Positions 41,028 through 52,900 of a stretch of DNA of 64,000 bases are shown here, one piece after another (the stretch's first letter is position 1; every line of letters begins with the position of its first letter). The position numbers and the translations under genes are program-made. The notes under the pieces were generated by a model. It was not told where the DNA came from and did no database searches. It saw only the letters and a list, made by a program, of their open reading frames with translations. Where the stretch lies: positions 23,028,266 through 23,092,265 of the forward strand of contig OX387197.1 in the NCBI GenBank assembly GCA_947561715.1. Direction: 5' to 3'. The stretch is from Ascidia mentula (taxonomy: Eukaryota > Chordata > Ascidiacea > Phlebobranchia > Ascidiidae).

Positions 41028-44000
41028 ATGTCAATCATAACAGGAATGTTTTGGTGGTATTGTGTTCTGGTGTTTACTTTCTTTCAACAAGGGTCCACGT
41101 GGAATGTATTTCAACAAGACGAATATCTTATTGTGTACGATGTTGTTACGTCATACAGCCAAGCTGAACGTGGATGTGAGGCAAGAAATGCTCACCTTGC
41201 AAATGTTATAACAACCGAAATATTCAACTTTCTAGTTAGAAAAAAGGACACTTCTATTGTAACACGTCGGGGTCACCATTTGTAGGCACGACTGCTTTGC
41301 GTCCGTTTATTGCGAGTCACCCAAATGGAATGACGATTGCGCGCAATAAAGCAACATAAGAAAAGACGCGTGTCGCAGGTCGCGTGTGACGTGATGTCGC
41401 GAAGACGCTACAATACCCCCCCACCAGTGTTCAAGTCATGCACGATAACGTAAAGGCAAATTGACAACACGACCAGAGCGGGTAACTGTCGAACGATAGG
41501 GTACGTTTGGATGCGGAACATGCGAAACACGATTGCCAGAAGTCTGCGATGTAAAACTTTGTTCGAAGTATGGTTTAAGGCGATCACACATATCTTGTCG
41601 ACCATTCATCTCAAGACAAAAGTATTTAGCGTGTTTTCGAATTACTTTAAATGGACCGTCTTATGGACATTGCAAAGGTGTTCGGTGTGCGTCGTTTCGA
41701 ATGAAAACAAACGTGCAGTTGCATAATAGACCGTCCACCCTGTCGTAGGAATGTCGGTGCCAGGATGTCGGAGTCGGTCGCAAGTCCCGCATTGAATCTC
41801 TTAATTTTGACAAAAACGACCTTGGATCTTGGGGTTCGGCCGAAGACGCGAAAAACTCGCCGGGCAATTGCAGTGTAGCACCAAACACCAACTCTGCAGC
41901 AGAACACCCGATGTCCTCCTTTATAGCTGATCTCATGCCGAGTAATACAACGGGAAGATGATCAAACCAATCGTTTGTTGTCAAGCGCGCTGTCAACGCG
42001 GCTTTAAGCTGACGGTGCATTCTTTCCACAATGCCGTTGCACTGAGCGTGGTAGGACGTTGCTCGTTGCCGATGGGCACTTAGTAACTTGTTAAGGTTGG
42101 CCCAGAGTGTTGATTCAAATTGGCGTCCTCTATCCGACGTTATGGTTTGAGGGGTCCCGAAGCGCGAAACCCATAAAAGCAAGGCTCTTGCGCAAGATTG
42201 CGTAGTTGCATCTGCCATGAGGATAGCTTCAGGCCATCGAGTAAACCGATCGATGCAGATAAATAAATAGGTATATCCCTGGGAAATGGGGAGATGTCCG
42301 ACGATGTCAACATGAATATTTGCGAACCTTCTGGTCGGAAGTGCAAAGGAACTAAAAGCAGCAGCAGTGTGTTTCTGGATTTTAGCTTTCTGGCATTGCA
42401 AACAAGTTCGTACCCAGTTACCAACATCCTTATTCAAACCATGCCATACAAAGCGATCGGACACAAGTTTGCGAGTTGCGCGAATGCCTGGGTGTGACAA
42501 ATTGTGAACAGCGTCGTAAGTTTGGCGACGGTAAGCATTGGGAACCACAGGGCGGGGGTAACCTTTCGATACATCGCAAAGAATTGTCAGTTCAGTTCCA
42601 AACAATGGTACATCACAAAATCTGAGTGACGTGATTGAGGTGCGAAAGGCTTTAATTTCCTCGTTATTTCTTTGTGCGAGTGGCATTTGAGTGAAATCAA
42701 TAACAGATGATGACATAGCATTAATATTGGCCCTCGACAATGCATCAGCAGCCAAGTTACTGTGTCCCTTTATGTTGTGTACGTCGGTGGTAAACTCACA
42801 AATAAAACTTAAATGGCGAACTTGCCGAGGTGACAATGCACTTGAGTTCCTTTGAAAAACATGAATTAAGGGTTCGTGATCAGTTAAAACAGAAAATGCT
42901 CTACCTTCTACGAAGTAACGGAAATGGCGAATAGACAAATAAATAACAAAAAGTTCACGCGTGTTTCTGGGGATTTTTGTTTTCTTGAAAAGAAACCTAT
43001 CGCTTTCCATTGACCGTTGTGTCGCTGCTCCAGCGAAGCACCGACTCCAATGCCTGAAGCGTCAGCTGTGATTCGTGTAGCCGCGTCTGCCTTGGGGTGA
43101 ACAAGCATCACAGACGTTACGAGTGCTTGTTTTGATGCCACAAATGCAGCTGCGCAATCCTCAGTCCATTTAAAATCCTTCTCTGTGCCTGCGAGCGCCT
43201 GGTGTAAAGAATGCAAAATTTTTGCAGCCCCAGGAACAAAAATAAGAATAAGTCCCAGGTATTCTCTCAGGCTTTTCGTGGTCGTTGGTTGAGGAAATTT
43301 GTTGATGGCTTCAACCCTGCTTGGCAGTGGCGAAATACCTTGTGTTGTAATTTGATGTCCCAAAAATTCAATTGTTGTGCTGCCAAACTCACACTTATCA
43401 GGGTTGACAACAATCCCATAAGTTTGAAGCCGCTTAAAAAGCAGACGTAAGTGTTTGCGGTGAGCAGGAGCCGAGGAGCTGAAAACCAAAATATCATCAA
43501 GATAAAGAATAATAAAATCCAAACCTCTGCACACTTCGTCCATAAAGCGTTGAAAAGTCTGAGCTGCGTTACAAAGGCCAAACGGCATTCGTGTATTCGA
43601 ATAAACCGAAAGGCGTGATGAGTGCCGTTTTGGGAATATCATCTAACGCAACTGGAATGTGATGATATGCTCGTACAAGATCAATCTTGCTGAAAATAGT
43701 AGCGCCGTGTAGATTGGCCGACGAATCTTGTATCAAAGGAATAGGGTAGCGATACGGTATAGTGCTATTGTTGAGTTTGCGGTAATCACCGCATGGCCTC
43801 CACTGGCCGGATTTTTTACGCACCATATGTAGCGGTGAGACTCATGTGCTTGATGAACGGCGAACAATTCCCAGTTCCAACAAATTTTGAAATTCTTCTT
43901 TCGCACATTTTAACTTGTCTGGAGAAAGGCGACGAGCTTTAGCATAAGCTGGAGGACCTTTGATAACAATGTAATGCTTGACATCGTGTTTCAAGGAAGC

Positions 44001-46535
44001 ATCGTTGTACACCGCACTTTGCAAAGTTGGAAACTCCAGGAAAATGTTTTTAAATTCATTTATGTTGCTGGTAGCCGCCATTAAACCAAGCGCGGTGGTA
44101 TTTGAAATGCCGGTTTTGACGCTGTGAAAGGTTTTAGCATTTATTAGCCTATTTCGGCTCAGATCAATGAGTAATCCGAAACGTCTAAAGAAATCGGCAC
44201 CAAGAATCGGTTGCGTGACCTCGGCAACAACAAAATGCCACGAAAAATTTTCACCTAAACCTAAGTTAAGGTTGATTTTTCGGGTGCCAAATGTTGCAAT
44301 AGTACTTCCATTTGCTGCAACAAGCTTCAAGTTTCTTTGACAGCCATTGCGATCCATTCTGTTTGCAGGAACCACACTTACTGCGGCACCAGAATCAACC
44401 AAATATCTCTGACCAGTTGTTTTGTCAGTTACATGCAGGAGGCGGCGAAAACGAGCAGAGGCACAAGCCGCCATTAGTGACAGGTCTCGGTGTTTCCCTT
44501 GCGGCTGCAGGGAGGAACGCATTTTCTTGCATCGTTCCCAAAGCGTCTGTGGTACCAAAACAAAGTGGAAAACGTGTTTCTTTGCAATGGCCGTTTGCTT
44601 GTATACGCTGTGTTTCTTTTTAACAGCGCAACATCTTGATGTAGTTTGTCTACCTCTGCCAATGTAGGCTGTGGGTCAAGCAGGTCCATAATACTGTCTG
44701 CTTTCTCGGCGGGTTCATTTAAGTCCAAATCCAGCGTGGCAAGAACAGTTCGTAGATTTTCTGAAAGTCTTTGCAAAAACAACTCGCGCAGGATATGCTT
44801 AGCTTCCACGTTACCAAGTAGATGTTCCATGTCGTGCAACATTTGTTCAAGGTTTTCCATCGCCTAGTTCTTCGGGTTGAAGAAATTTTTGAAGTCTTTG
44901 GGGCTGGGACATACCCACTCTTCGTAACAAGGCATTCTTGAGGCCTTCGCAGGGATCCTCGGTAGATGGGTTTTTAATAATGTCTCTAACTACTGTCGCA
45001 ATCTCAGGAGTAACAGCGGAAACAATATGATTAATTTTGTTGATGACTGTGTCACACCTCTGACGTTGAATTGCTCCTCCACTTGCAGAAACCAGAGTTC
45101 TGGGTCTTGTGGCCAAAAAGGCGGAATTTTAATTGAAACCGCTGTCACTCTGCTTTCTGTCATGATTGAAGAATTATCTTATAGCTATCCTACAAATCTA
45201 GCGAGATAACTCAGTGACTCACGTCGGGGTCACCATTTGTAGGCACGACTGCTTTGCGTCCGTTTATTGCGAGTCACCCAAATGGAATGACGCGTGCGCG
45301 CAATAAAGCAACATAAGAAGAGACGCGTGTCGCAGGTCGCGTGTGACGTGATGTCGCGAAGACGCGAAGACGCGAAGACGCGAAGACGCGAAGACGCGAA
45401 GACGCGAAGACGCGAAGACGCGAAGACGCGAAGACGCGAAGACGCGAAGACGCTATAGTAGCAAGTAAGAAGACGGTAGCGTTTCTTAAAAAGCACGTAA
45501 TTAGATGGGGTTTTTTTCAGACAAACCTAATGAGTTTTTCATTGGAGCAAAAAGAATTTTAAACACACGAAATTTTCAATGGACCGATGGATCAATTTTT
45601 AACGTAGCAAAGTGGAGGGGAGGAGAACCGACTTTTGAGTGGGATGGAGTGGATGAGAGCTGTGTGGTCATGGGATTTAGCATTCCATTTGATCCCACAT
45701 GTAAATGGAATAACGTTCCGTGTGATAATCGGCTCAACAGATATAATTGTCAAAGAAGAATCAAAGGCATTAAGTTTAGAATTAAAATGAGTGGCAAATA
45801 CGTAACTTATTTGTTTTACCTTTTGTCCTGGTCAACAACGGCATTTCCAAGCAAAACTGAAACCACACCAATATGTAAGGTTGCCTACACGTTTATCCGT
45901 TAAAAACAATTACTTTCCTAAACCCCACTGTAACGTATTGGACGAACCTTGCAATTACTGTTACAATTTTATCGTTTTTAACCTCTCATGTGTTTTGACA
46001 ATGGCCCGTTCCTCACTCAGGAAGACTTTAAATTATTTTCTTCAGTGTCAGAAACAACCACAACATCTACCAGCAAAACCGAATCAAAACAAACGCCATC
46101 AACCGCACCAATAGTTGAGGTGTGTACCAATACCATGAAGCCGACTAATTTGTATCTTTTGTCAAAGCCAACAACGGCATCTACAAGCAAAACGGAAATC
46201 AAACCAATAGGTAAGGTTGCCTACACGTTTACCCGTTATTAAAATAAGGACAATTACTTTCTCAAATCCAAACCAATTCTCAGTACTTGTTCTGTTTGCA
46301 GGTTGGTCAACATCTTTAAACAGAACCGAAGCAAAAAAACGTCATCAACCGCAACATTAGGTAACGTAAAAAATCAGGATATTCATCTTCTCAAATTCAA
46401 ATCAATTGTTGACACGTGTTCCTGTTGCAGATGTGTCAACATATTGGACGAACGTAGCAATTGTCATTTCCATTTCATTGGTTGTCATCCTGCTATGTGC
46501 TATGACAATGCTCGGGTTCTACCTGAGGAAGAAAG
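41028..46535 (+). CDS. CTL1: C-type lectin receptor gene interrupted by a gypsy element
   Basis: Exon 1 (41028 to about 41260) encodes a signal peptide ([15 protein letters not shown]) and the lectin-domain start ([19 protein letters not shown]). The retroelement sits where exon 1 should end. Exon 2 (45521-45766) holds the rest of the domain: [22 protein letters not shown] and YNCQ. The EP and WNN motifs are of the carbohydrate-binding type. Thr/Ser/Lys-rich stalk exons follow (about 45830, 46046-46109, 46160-46209, 46303-46359). The last exon is a membrane helix, [15 protein letters not shown], ending LRKKA-stop, with no tail. The donor after exon 2 reads GC instead of the GT in CTL2. With the insertion, normal expression is doubtful. 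Confidence 0.7.
41262..41280 (-). repeat. Primer-binding-site-like sequence outside the left LTR
   Basis: Minus strand TGGTGACCCCGACGTG precedes the left LTR and is the same sequence that lies just inside the right LTR (about 45221-45237), where a tRNA primer site belongs. Its presence outside the element is unusual. Confidence 0.6.
41281..41412 (-). repeat. Left (3') LTR of the gypsy element
   Basis: 132 bp, from TGTAGGCACGACTGC to GACGCTACA, so with TG..CA ends. A C-rich run on the plus strand (polypurine tract on the minus strand) follows immediately inside, as expected for the 3' LTR of a minus-strand element. Confidence 0.75.
45238..45457 (-). repeat. Right (5') LTR with expanded 8-bp tandem repeat
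   Basis: Matches the left LTR over its first 125 bp. It then continues with about twelve copies of the 8-mer GAAGACGC (about 45358-45454), where the left LTR has one. It ends near GACGCTATA. The expansion makes it about 220 bp against 132 bp. Confidence 0.75.
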
Positions 46536-46550
46536 CATAAGAGATCAGTA

Positions 46551-46950
46551 TAGTTGAACAATCGGTTATATTTACTTAACATTATTCCTAGTCAACATAA
46601 ATATAACCTTACAGGACTAAGTTGCCGAAAAGTTTTAGAATTACTGCTCTGCAAATTAGTTGATGTCAATCATAGCAGGAATGCATAGGTGGTATTGTGT
46701 TGTGGTGTTTGCTTTCCTTCAACAAGGATCCACCTGGAATATATTTCAACAATACGAATATCTTATTGTGTACGACGTTGTTATACGTCATACAGACAAG
46801 AGGCAAGAAATGCTCACCTTGCAAATGTTAAAACAACCGAAATATTTAAATTTCTCGTCAGGTAAAATTGATACTTTTATAATCAGAGGTAAAACCTGCG
46901 GTGTTTCTACAAAAGAACTTGGTAGGATTATGTTCAGTCGGAACTAAAGA
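46551..46950 (+). pseudogene. Lectin receptor exon-1 pseudogene
   Basis: From 46551 the sequence equals the 5' flank of CTL2 (from about 55318). At 46663 it starts MSIIAGMHRWYCVVV, the same signal peptide and lectin start. About 17 bases around 46795 are missing relative to CTL2 (the part encoding QAERGC) and the frame shifts. Remains of the exon-2 border (TTCAGTCGGAACTAAAG) follow near 46935, but no lectin exon 2. A dead partial copy made by the tandem duplication. Confidence 0.75.
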
Positions 46951-47122
46951 TGTAACTTTTTTTACGAATACGATGGTGCGTTGATTTTGTGCATTTATGT
47001 ATTCTTTCGTCGTGGTCGAAACACAAGCAACTGGAAGTCATCATATTGTTCACAAGTTATGGCCATAAAATTTCATCTGTAGTTGTCTAGCTTGTAAATC
47101 ACTGACCTTACATTCCTTGAAG

Positions 47123-48361
47123 GTTATCAATTTCTACATGGAGTTAATAGTGGAAAGATCAAAGAAGATTGACAACCTTCCCACAGCTCATGCGATAAAC
47201 ACGTTTTTCTACCCCAAGTTAACCAAGCAAGGTTACAAGTCTGTGAGAAGATGGACAAAAAAAGTTGACATCTTTTCGAAGTCCCTTGTTCTGTTTCCTA
47301 TTCATTTGGGCGTACATTGGACGTTGGCAGTAAGTTATGTGTTGTAATTTAGTGCGGCTTAACTCAATGTGTTGTTATATGTCCACTGTATAAATCCACT
47401 GTCTGTGCTGTTATACGCGGATCAGAAATCACCAAAACCCTTCTAACTAAGAACACTAACAACGGTTTTACTCATAATTCTGAGAATAAACAGACTGGCC
47501 CATTGTAATGAAAACATTGACATGTTTCATTGATTTACAAGGCGTTTAGACAAAAACTTATCCCATCATCAATTTAAAATGGCGTAGTTAACTCCACAGT
47601 TACTTAGAACTGGCCTGACTGACGTCACATTTCGTAGATAACTTGCAACTAATCGGTGGCTTTTAACTTACATGCTTTAGCATCGCAAGGCAGAAAATCT
47701 CCTACACGTATGTAAAGGTCGCCTGACAAATTGTGAGCTTGCGCACCAGTGTACCTTGGCCACAATATACCCCGTGAAACCGCTGAGCTCATGTAGCTCA
47801 GTTTGTAGAGCGTTGGGCCTGGTTAGCCTAGGGTCGAGGGTTCAAACCTCACCAGGAGCTTGATTTTTTAGATCTCGCTCCGATTTGTGGATGATCCAGT
47901 TTGGCTGCAATGCCTTGTGTTGCGACCTATTATGCCAAATATATATGAGTCTCGAATCGGTTCTTAACAACATTATTTATGATCGATGGAAAGTCTATTT
48001 GATTAACGCATTTGACATTAGTATGTTTTGAACATATTTGGCTAGTTGCATTTTAACCATGTATTTTTGCTCCATTTCTTCGAATAAACAAACAGAATTG
48101 ATTAAAAATTTAAAATCAACCCATAGCTTTATCGTGTACAAAAATATTTCCATTCCAAAAGCAGGTAGGCTGTATTTTATATGATTCAATTTCGCACAGG
48201 AAATACTTCAGCAGATGAACGGTTCCGACTGCGGGGCATTCACCTGCACTTTCGCCGAATTCATCAGCCGTGATTCTCCACTGAACTTTACTCAGTCCAA
48301 TATGCCTCTACTGCGCAGGACAATGGTTTGGGAGATATTGAAACGAACCCTCACAAGATGA
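47123..48361 (+). pseudogene. SENP1-type SUMO protease fragment, copy A
   Basis: Exon 47123-47329 encodes [24 protein letters not shown] and [11 protein letters not shown], with the catalytic His of peptidase family C48. Exon 48200-48361 encodes [16 protein letters not shown] with the catalytic Cys, and [12 protein letters not shown]-stop. The exon between, which in copy B carries the catalytic Asp, is absent, as is the upstream WLNDE exon. Joining these two exons could not give a working protease. AATAAA at 48372-48377 follows the stop. Confidence 0.75.
47787..47859 (+). ncRNA. tRNA-like sequence (SINE head or tRNA pseudogene)
   Basis: Exactly 73 nt with a plausible cloverleaf: acceptor GCTCATG/CAGGAGC (one mismatch), D arm TAGCTCAGTTTGTAGAGC, anticodon stem TGGGC/GCCTA with loop CTGGTTA (anticodon GGT), T arm CGAGG/CCTCA with GTTCAAA. 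A GGT threonine anticodon is not used by eukaryotes. No oligo-T terminator follows at once. A worn copy is at about 59770-59840, so it moved with the block duplication. Confidence 0.4.
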
Positions 48362-49909
48362 CAAGTTCTCAAATAAAATTTACACATTTTCACTTGTGCT
48401 TCTTTGTTCCACTTTTGCATAGCAGCTAACCTGTATGTTGTTGAAACCAAATCGGGCGGGCGGTTAAACACTGGCCTCACTGTCTGTTGCTATGTTTGAT
48501 TTCGGAATATTTAAGCGTGATTGGGTTTTGGCGAAAACATTTTTGTTGGCTAATTTTGAATATTGTTTTTGTGTTTATTTATGATAACTGTGTTGGATGT
48601 TTAAAGATAAATAACTTTAAACCAGGGGTTTTACATAACGTAACATAACCTTAACCGTTTCAAAGATTCCCAGACAAGAATATGAAAAACACGTGTAGAT
48701 AAATGGGAGAACGTTGTCTTGTCTTTTTTGACACAAGAATTTTGCTATATTGGTACAAATTGTCGGCAGAATATGATACGGAGTCCACGTTTATTTTCAC
48801 CGCAACGAGTTTTTCTCCTGTCTTTGGCGTTCCTGGCAATACAATCATACGTTACAAACTTCACTATACAGCTCGGTCTTCTTCCGTTCCAACAACACGG
48901 TTACTGGTTGTTTACCACGGAATCACAAGTACACATTCTCTCTGTCAGGGATTTGTAAAACTTTTTCAGCTGATGGCACACATGCATAATCTAAAGTCGG
49001 ACTTGCTTAATAGCTGTAGAAGAATCTGGCACTTGGCTAGGCAAAAACGCACGCTAACAAGTGATCGTAAAATCCAGAAGCAATAAATGCGACCAAAAAT
49101 GGAAATAATTCTCCATTATTTTCATGTTTAGTCGATGAAGTTCACAGTTTAAGCTTTGAGAAGCTGACGATGATTATGGTAACCTACATAAGCGAAATCG
49201 ATTTTCCAAAATAAAATCTGCTGACGAAAATCAGAGGTTTGTTGCTTCACTATATACACCAACTAAAGTAATTTGTTGTCGCAGACAAATAAACAATGTC
49301 CAACCGATGCTCAGATCCCTCTACAGCTATTAAGCAAGTCCAAAATCAAATCATTTTTATTTTCACTTTACAACGTACTTGAACATGAAACACGAAATAG
49401 TTTGGGCACCGATAAAACCATAAGGGTTATCGAGTCAGGCGCCCATGTGAAGGTGATTTACTCACGGAGAATCACAGTCTGTCACAGGATCGCAGCTAGT
49501 TGCACTGGGAGGTGATCGATTGCAACCGACTGCTTTGGACGTTATATAGCGAGGAGTAACACATGATAATTCACATGTGAAAACAAGATTCGCAAAAGAC
49601 ACACAAGTATTGAACATAATGCACAACCTGACCTATTGTAGTATTGGTATTTATATTTTCGTAGCAAAATCACATTAAAAATCGACAAAAGGAATAAGTT
49701 CTATTTTGCGGAGAACTGTTATTATCACAAAATACACCGGCTTTCATACACATATACATGGTTTTGAAATGATTCACAACGCGTTGCAAAATTAGAAAAC
49801 AATTTTTTAAGTTGCATGGAACGATATCTTACACAAAACTTTTATTTGAGCATCTTTTTCCGTGAGCAATCACAGTTAAATATCAACTACACCCAAATAT
49901 GGAAACATA
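48362..49909. other. Spacer of block A between SENP fragment and KLHL
   Basis: Highly similar to 60517-62170 in block B. An open frame around 48703-49086 has a counterpart near 60837-61106, but indels between the two change frame and length, so coding is unlikely. No element or RNA recognised. Confidence 0.5.
49841..49846 (-). promoter_or_regulatory. Poly(A) signal of the KLHL gene
   Basis: AATAAA on the minus strand about 65 bases beyond the KLHL stop codon. The duplicated sequence near 62125 has lost it. Confidence 0.5.
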
Positions 49910-52900
49910 TTAAACAGCAACAACAGTCGCACAATAAACTGGTTTGTCAAGATCAAAAGCATGTGTCCAGACATCTGAGGTTTGATCGTAAACTTCAACT
50001 GATGTGAGTCCACCCCGGTTTCTATAAAACAAACATCATACAGTTTCATGAATCAGACACACAACAAACAAAGGCAAGGTTTCTGCACCTTTTTTTTAAG
50101 AAGTAATACAACCTATCCCACTTGTCCCAGTTACTCAACATTTACATTTTCACATAAAACGGGAAACAGTGGACTATAGTGACGTCATAATAGTAATTCT
50201 TACCCCGATCCACCCACAACATAAATCCTCCCATCAATAACACAAGCAGAGTGAAAGGAACGAGGTTTTAGGAGAGGAGAAACATATTTCCATTTGTTGA
50301 CTCTACGTTCGTATTCTTCAACTGTTTGCAGGGGGTCACGACCATAACCTCCTGTCAGATTTAAAGTAAAACTTTTTATTGTTTTTAGGTTAATACTTTA
50401 TAGTTATATCTACCAGTTTTTATGTTTAGGATTCTTTTCAGGAAACTCCATTATATTTACCACGTGATACATTCACCGGTGACGAATATGAATTTGTATT
50501 TTATAAATTTTACATAACAACAAAACTTACAGTTAATTTTATTGCTTAACTTTTCATCACTAACCAATTGCATAGATCTTCCCTTCAATTTCTTCACATG
50601 CTAAATTCCATCTTGCTTCATTGAGAGAAGCGATTCTTGTGGAGGTTCCTACACGAGCATCGCGGAATTCACATGATTGCAAGTGTTGCCTGTCATCATC
50701 CCTTCCGCCCACAGAAAACAAAACATCTGAAGAAATTTCCAAATCGCTTGTGTTAATATTTATTGTGACGTCATATTACGATTATGATGTAATGTTACGT
50801 AACAAGCAATGAGGTAAGCTCTGTGTTTCTTACAAATAAGCGATATCCTTTAAATCGAGGTTTTAATTGAAAGTAATCAATATTATGGTTGATATTCATG
50901 CAATAAAGAACTATCAAATAAAGATGGAATATTTCCTGCATTTCTGTCAAGTTAAAAGTCGGCGTTTCACAACATTTTTATGTCTAAGAGTGAATATTGT
51001 TGGGGTAAAAAGTTTAAATTTACTGATTACTTAAATTTGTGGTTTCTGGGTATTTATGTCGTTGTTTTAGATGCATGTCAATTATTTGAACCTGAATCCA
51101 GTAATGAGAATAATCTACACAAAAATGAATCCAGATACATTCTTACTGTCAATTGAAGCCATTCCATGTAAATATCTTGGTTGTAACATGTCGAAACTAC
51201 TTCTCCATCTGTCTTCTTGTACAGAATAACACAAAGTTGATGAAAATGCTCCTTGGTTTCCAAGACCCCCCGTGAGATACACGTCATCTAAATTTGTTTG
51301 TAATTAGTGAAAACAAGGTTGTCCATAAAAGTTATAATTGTTGATATATACAACACACAAACACACACTATTGGTGAACGAAAATCAATTTTTACAAAAC
51401 ACTTTTGTGCGTTGGCCATGAATTTTTGTGTGTGGGTTCACAAAACGTAATCCTGTAACAGCCCCTGGTTTAATGATAAACAATTTCTGAAATAACAAGA
51501 CCAACCTCCAACAACAGCAGATGCAGAACAACTTCGACCTTCCAACAAATCAGCAATTTTTACCCAGTTTTTACTTTCCGACCAATTCCACCCATTACAT
51601 AAACATTTTCACCAAATTTGACTGAAGCTGAGTTCACTCTGTCTGTGATCATTTTCTAAACAAATTTGGATGATGATTAATAACACATTAAGACAAAGTG
51701 ATTCACAAGTTTCACTAAATAACAGAAATATTTGTCCTAAAAAAATTAAAATACCCAGAAAATATGAAAAGTGACTTGTCTTTTGTTTCTCTAAATAATG
51801 GCTATATGTTATTTGCTGTTGTGCTAACGTTATGTCAAGCTTTTATATTACTTGTACATACAAAGAGCATTAAGCAAAATACTTAATAGAAAAATAAGTT
51901 AAATAAGCAAAACCATATGACAGCCAGCAATGTACATACTGGGTAATGTTCATGTTGTTTTGTGGTAACATTCCATTTTACACAATCTCGCTTTGAATCT
52001 TCTCCACCAATGAGAAGAAATCCTGACAAATCTGCAACATAAATATTGCTTGCTATGGGTTCGCTTGAGAAAAATATATTCTTACGGTATTAAAAGTTTT
52101 TTGATTCAGGCAAAGTTGTTACTTTGTAAATACCAACATTGAATGTAGTTGGTATTTGTGTTAAATTGACTACAGTTAAAGATTTAATTTAAAAAAATAA
52201 CATATTTTGTAGATGTGGTTTTGCAGTGAAATCTGTTTTCAGAACACATATTTCCAATATTAGATTCCATTTGTAAATGTTAGGTGGGAAATGAAATGGG
52301 GCTTAAAGTTATGAAAGTACAAATGCTACAAGGATGGTGTAAATATGGCAGATGTAACATATTGCTGTGAATGTGACATAAAATAAACAAATCTTGCACC
52401 TTTTTTGACAGAAGTTGCTTTTCCACTTGTTCCTGGTTTTTCAAAGTTCGTTGATAAAACATCCATCACTGCATGACAACATTCAAAATTACTTCTCACA
52501 AGAGGCTGAAAAATAATAAAATATTTCAGTTCATTGCTAGGAAATCAATTTAAACCAAATTTACTTCATTTCTAACTGTAGTTGCAACAAACTGAGTGGA
52601 AATAGATGAAAGATCAAGTTGTGAGAAAAGATTCACAAACAAATCCTCTCGAAGGGAAGGATTGAAATTGACCCATCGAACTATTCCAGTAAAAATAGCT
52701 TCTTCCATCTACATTCAACAACTAATATGTAATAACAAAGCAAGTTAATTTTCAAAGAAGTCATAAAGAAGATAATGACATGAGTGTCTGCATTAAATAC
52801 AAAATTAAAACCAAGAACATGAACAGAGGCAAAATGTCACACAGAAAGTTTAATCACTTCCAAAATAACTTGAAACAAATGTTTTGACATAAGGTTGTTG

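Larger units (their letters stand above)
41281..45457 (-). mobile_element. Ty3/gypsy LTR retrotransposon, broken copy
   Basis: An element of about 4.2 kb in minus orientation inside CTL1. Parts in element order: right LTR with adjacent primer site, gag-like region (about 45.1-44.5 kb), aspartic protease (about 44.4 kb), reverse transcriptase (about 43.8-43.1 kb), RNase H (about 43.1-42.8 kb), integrase with zinc-binding and core regions (about 42.6-41.7 kb), polypurine tract, left LTR. The order RT-RNase H-integrase marks Ty3/gypsy. The copy looks broken, with roughly four or five interruptions of its frames. The LTRs differ at only about three aligned bases outside a tandem repeat, so the insertion is young. 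Confidence 0.9.

Noticed and set aside
45350-45457. CRISPR-like array
   Set aside because: The GAAGACGC units are contiguous, without spacers, and lie inside an LTR of a eukaryotic retroelement.
48703-49086. 127-codon frame with a counterpart at 60835-61218
   Set aside because: The two copies are alike because the DNA was duplicated, but indels shift the frame between them, so coding is not preserved.
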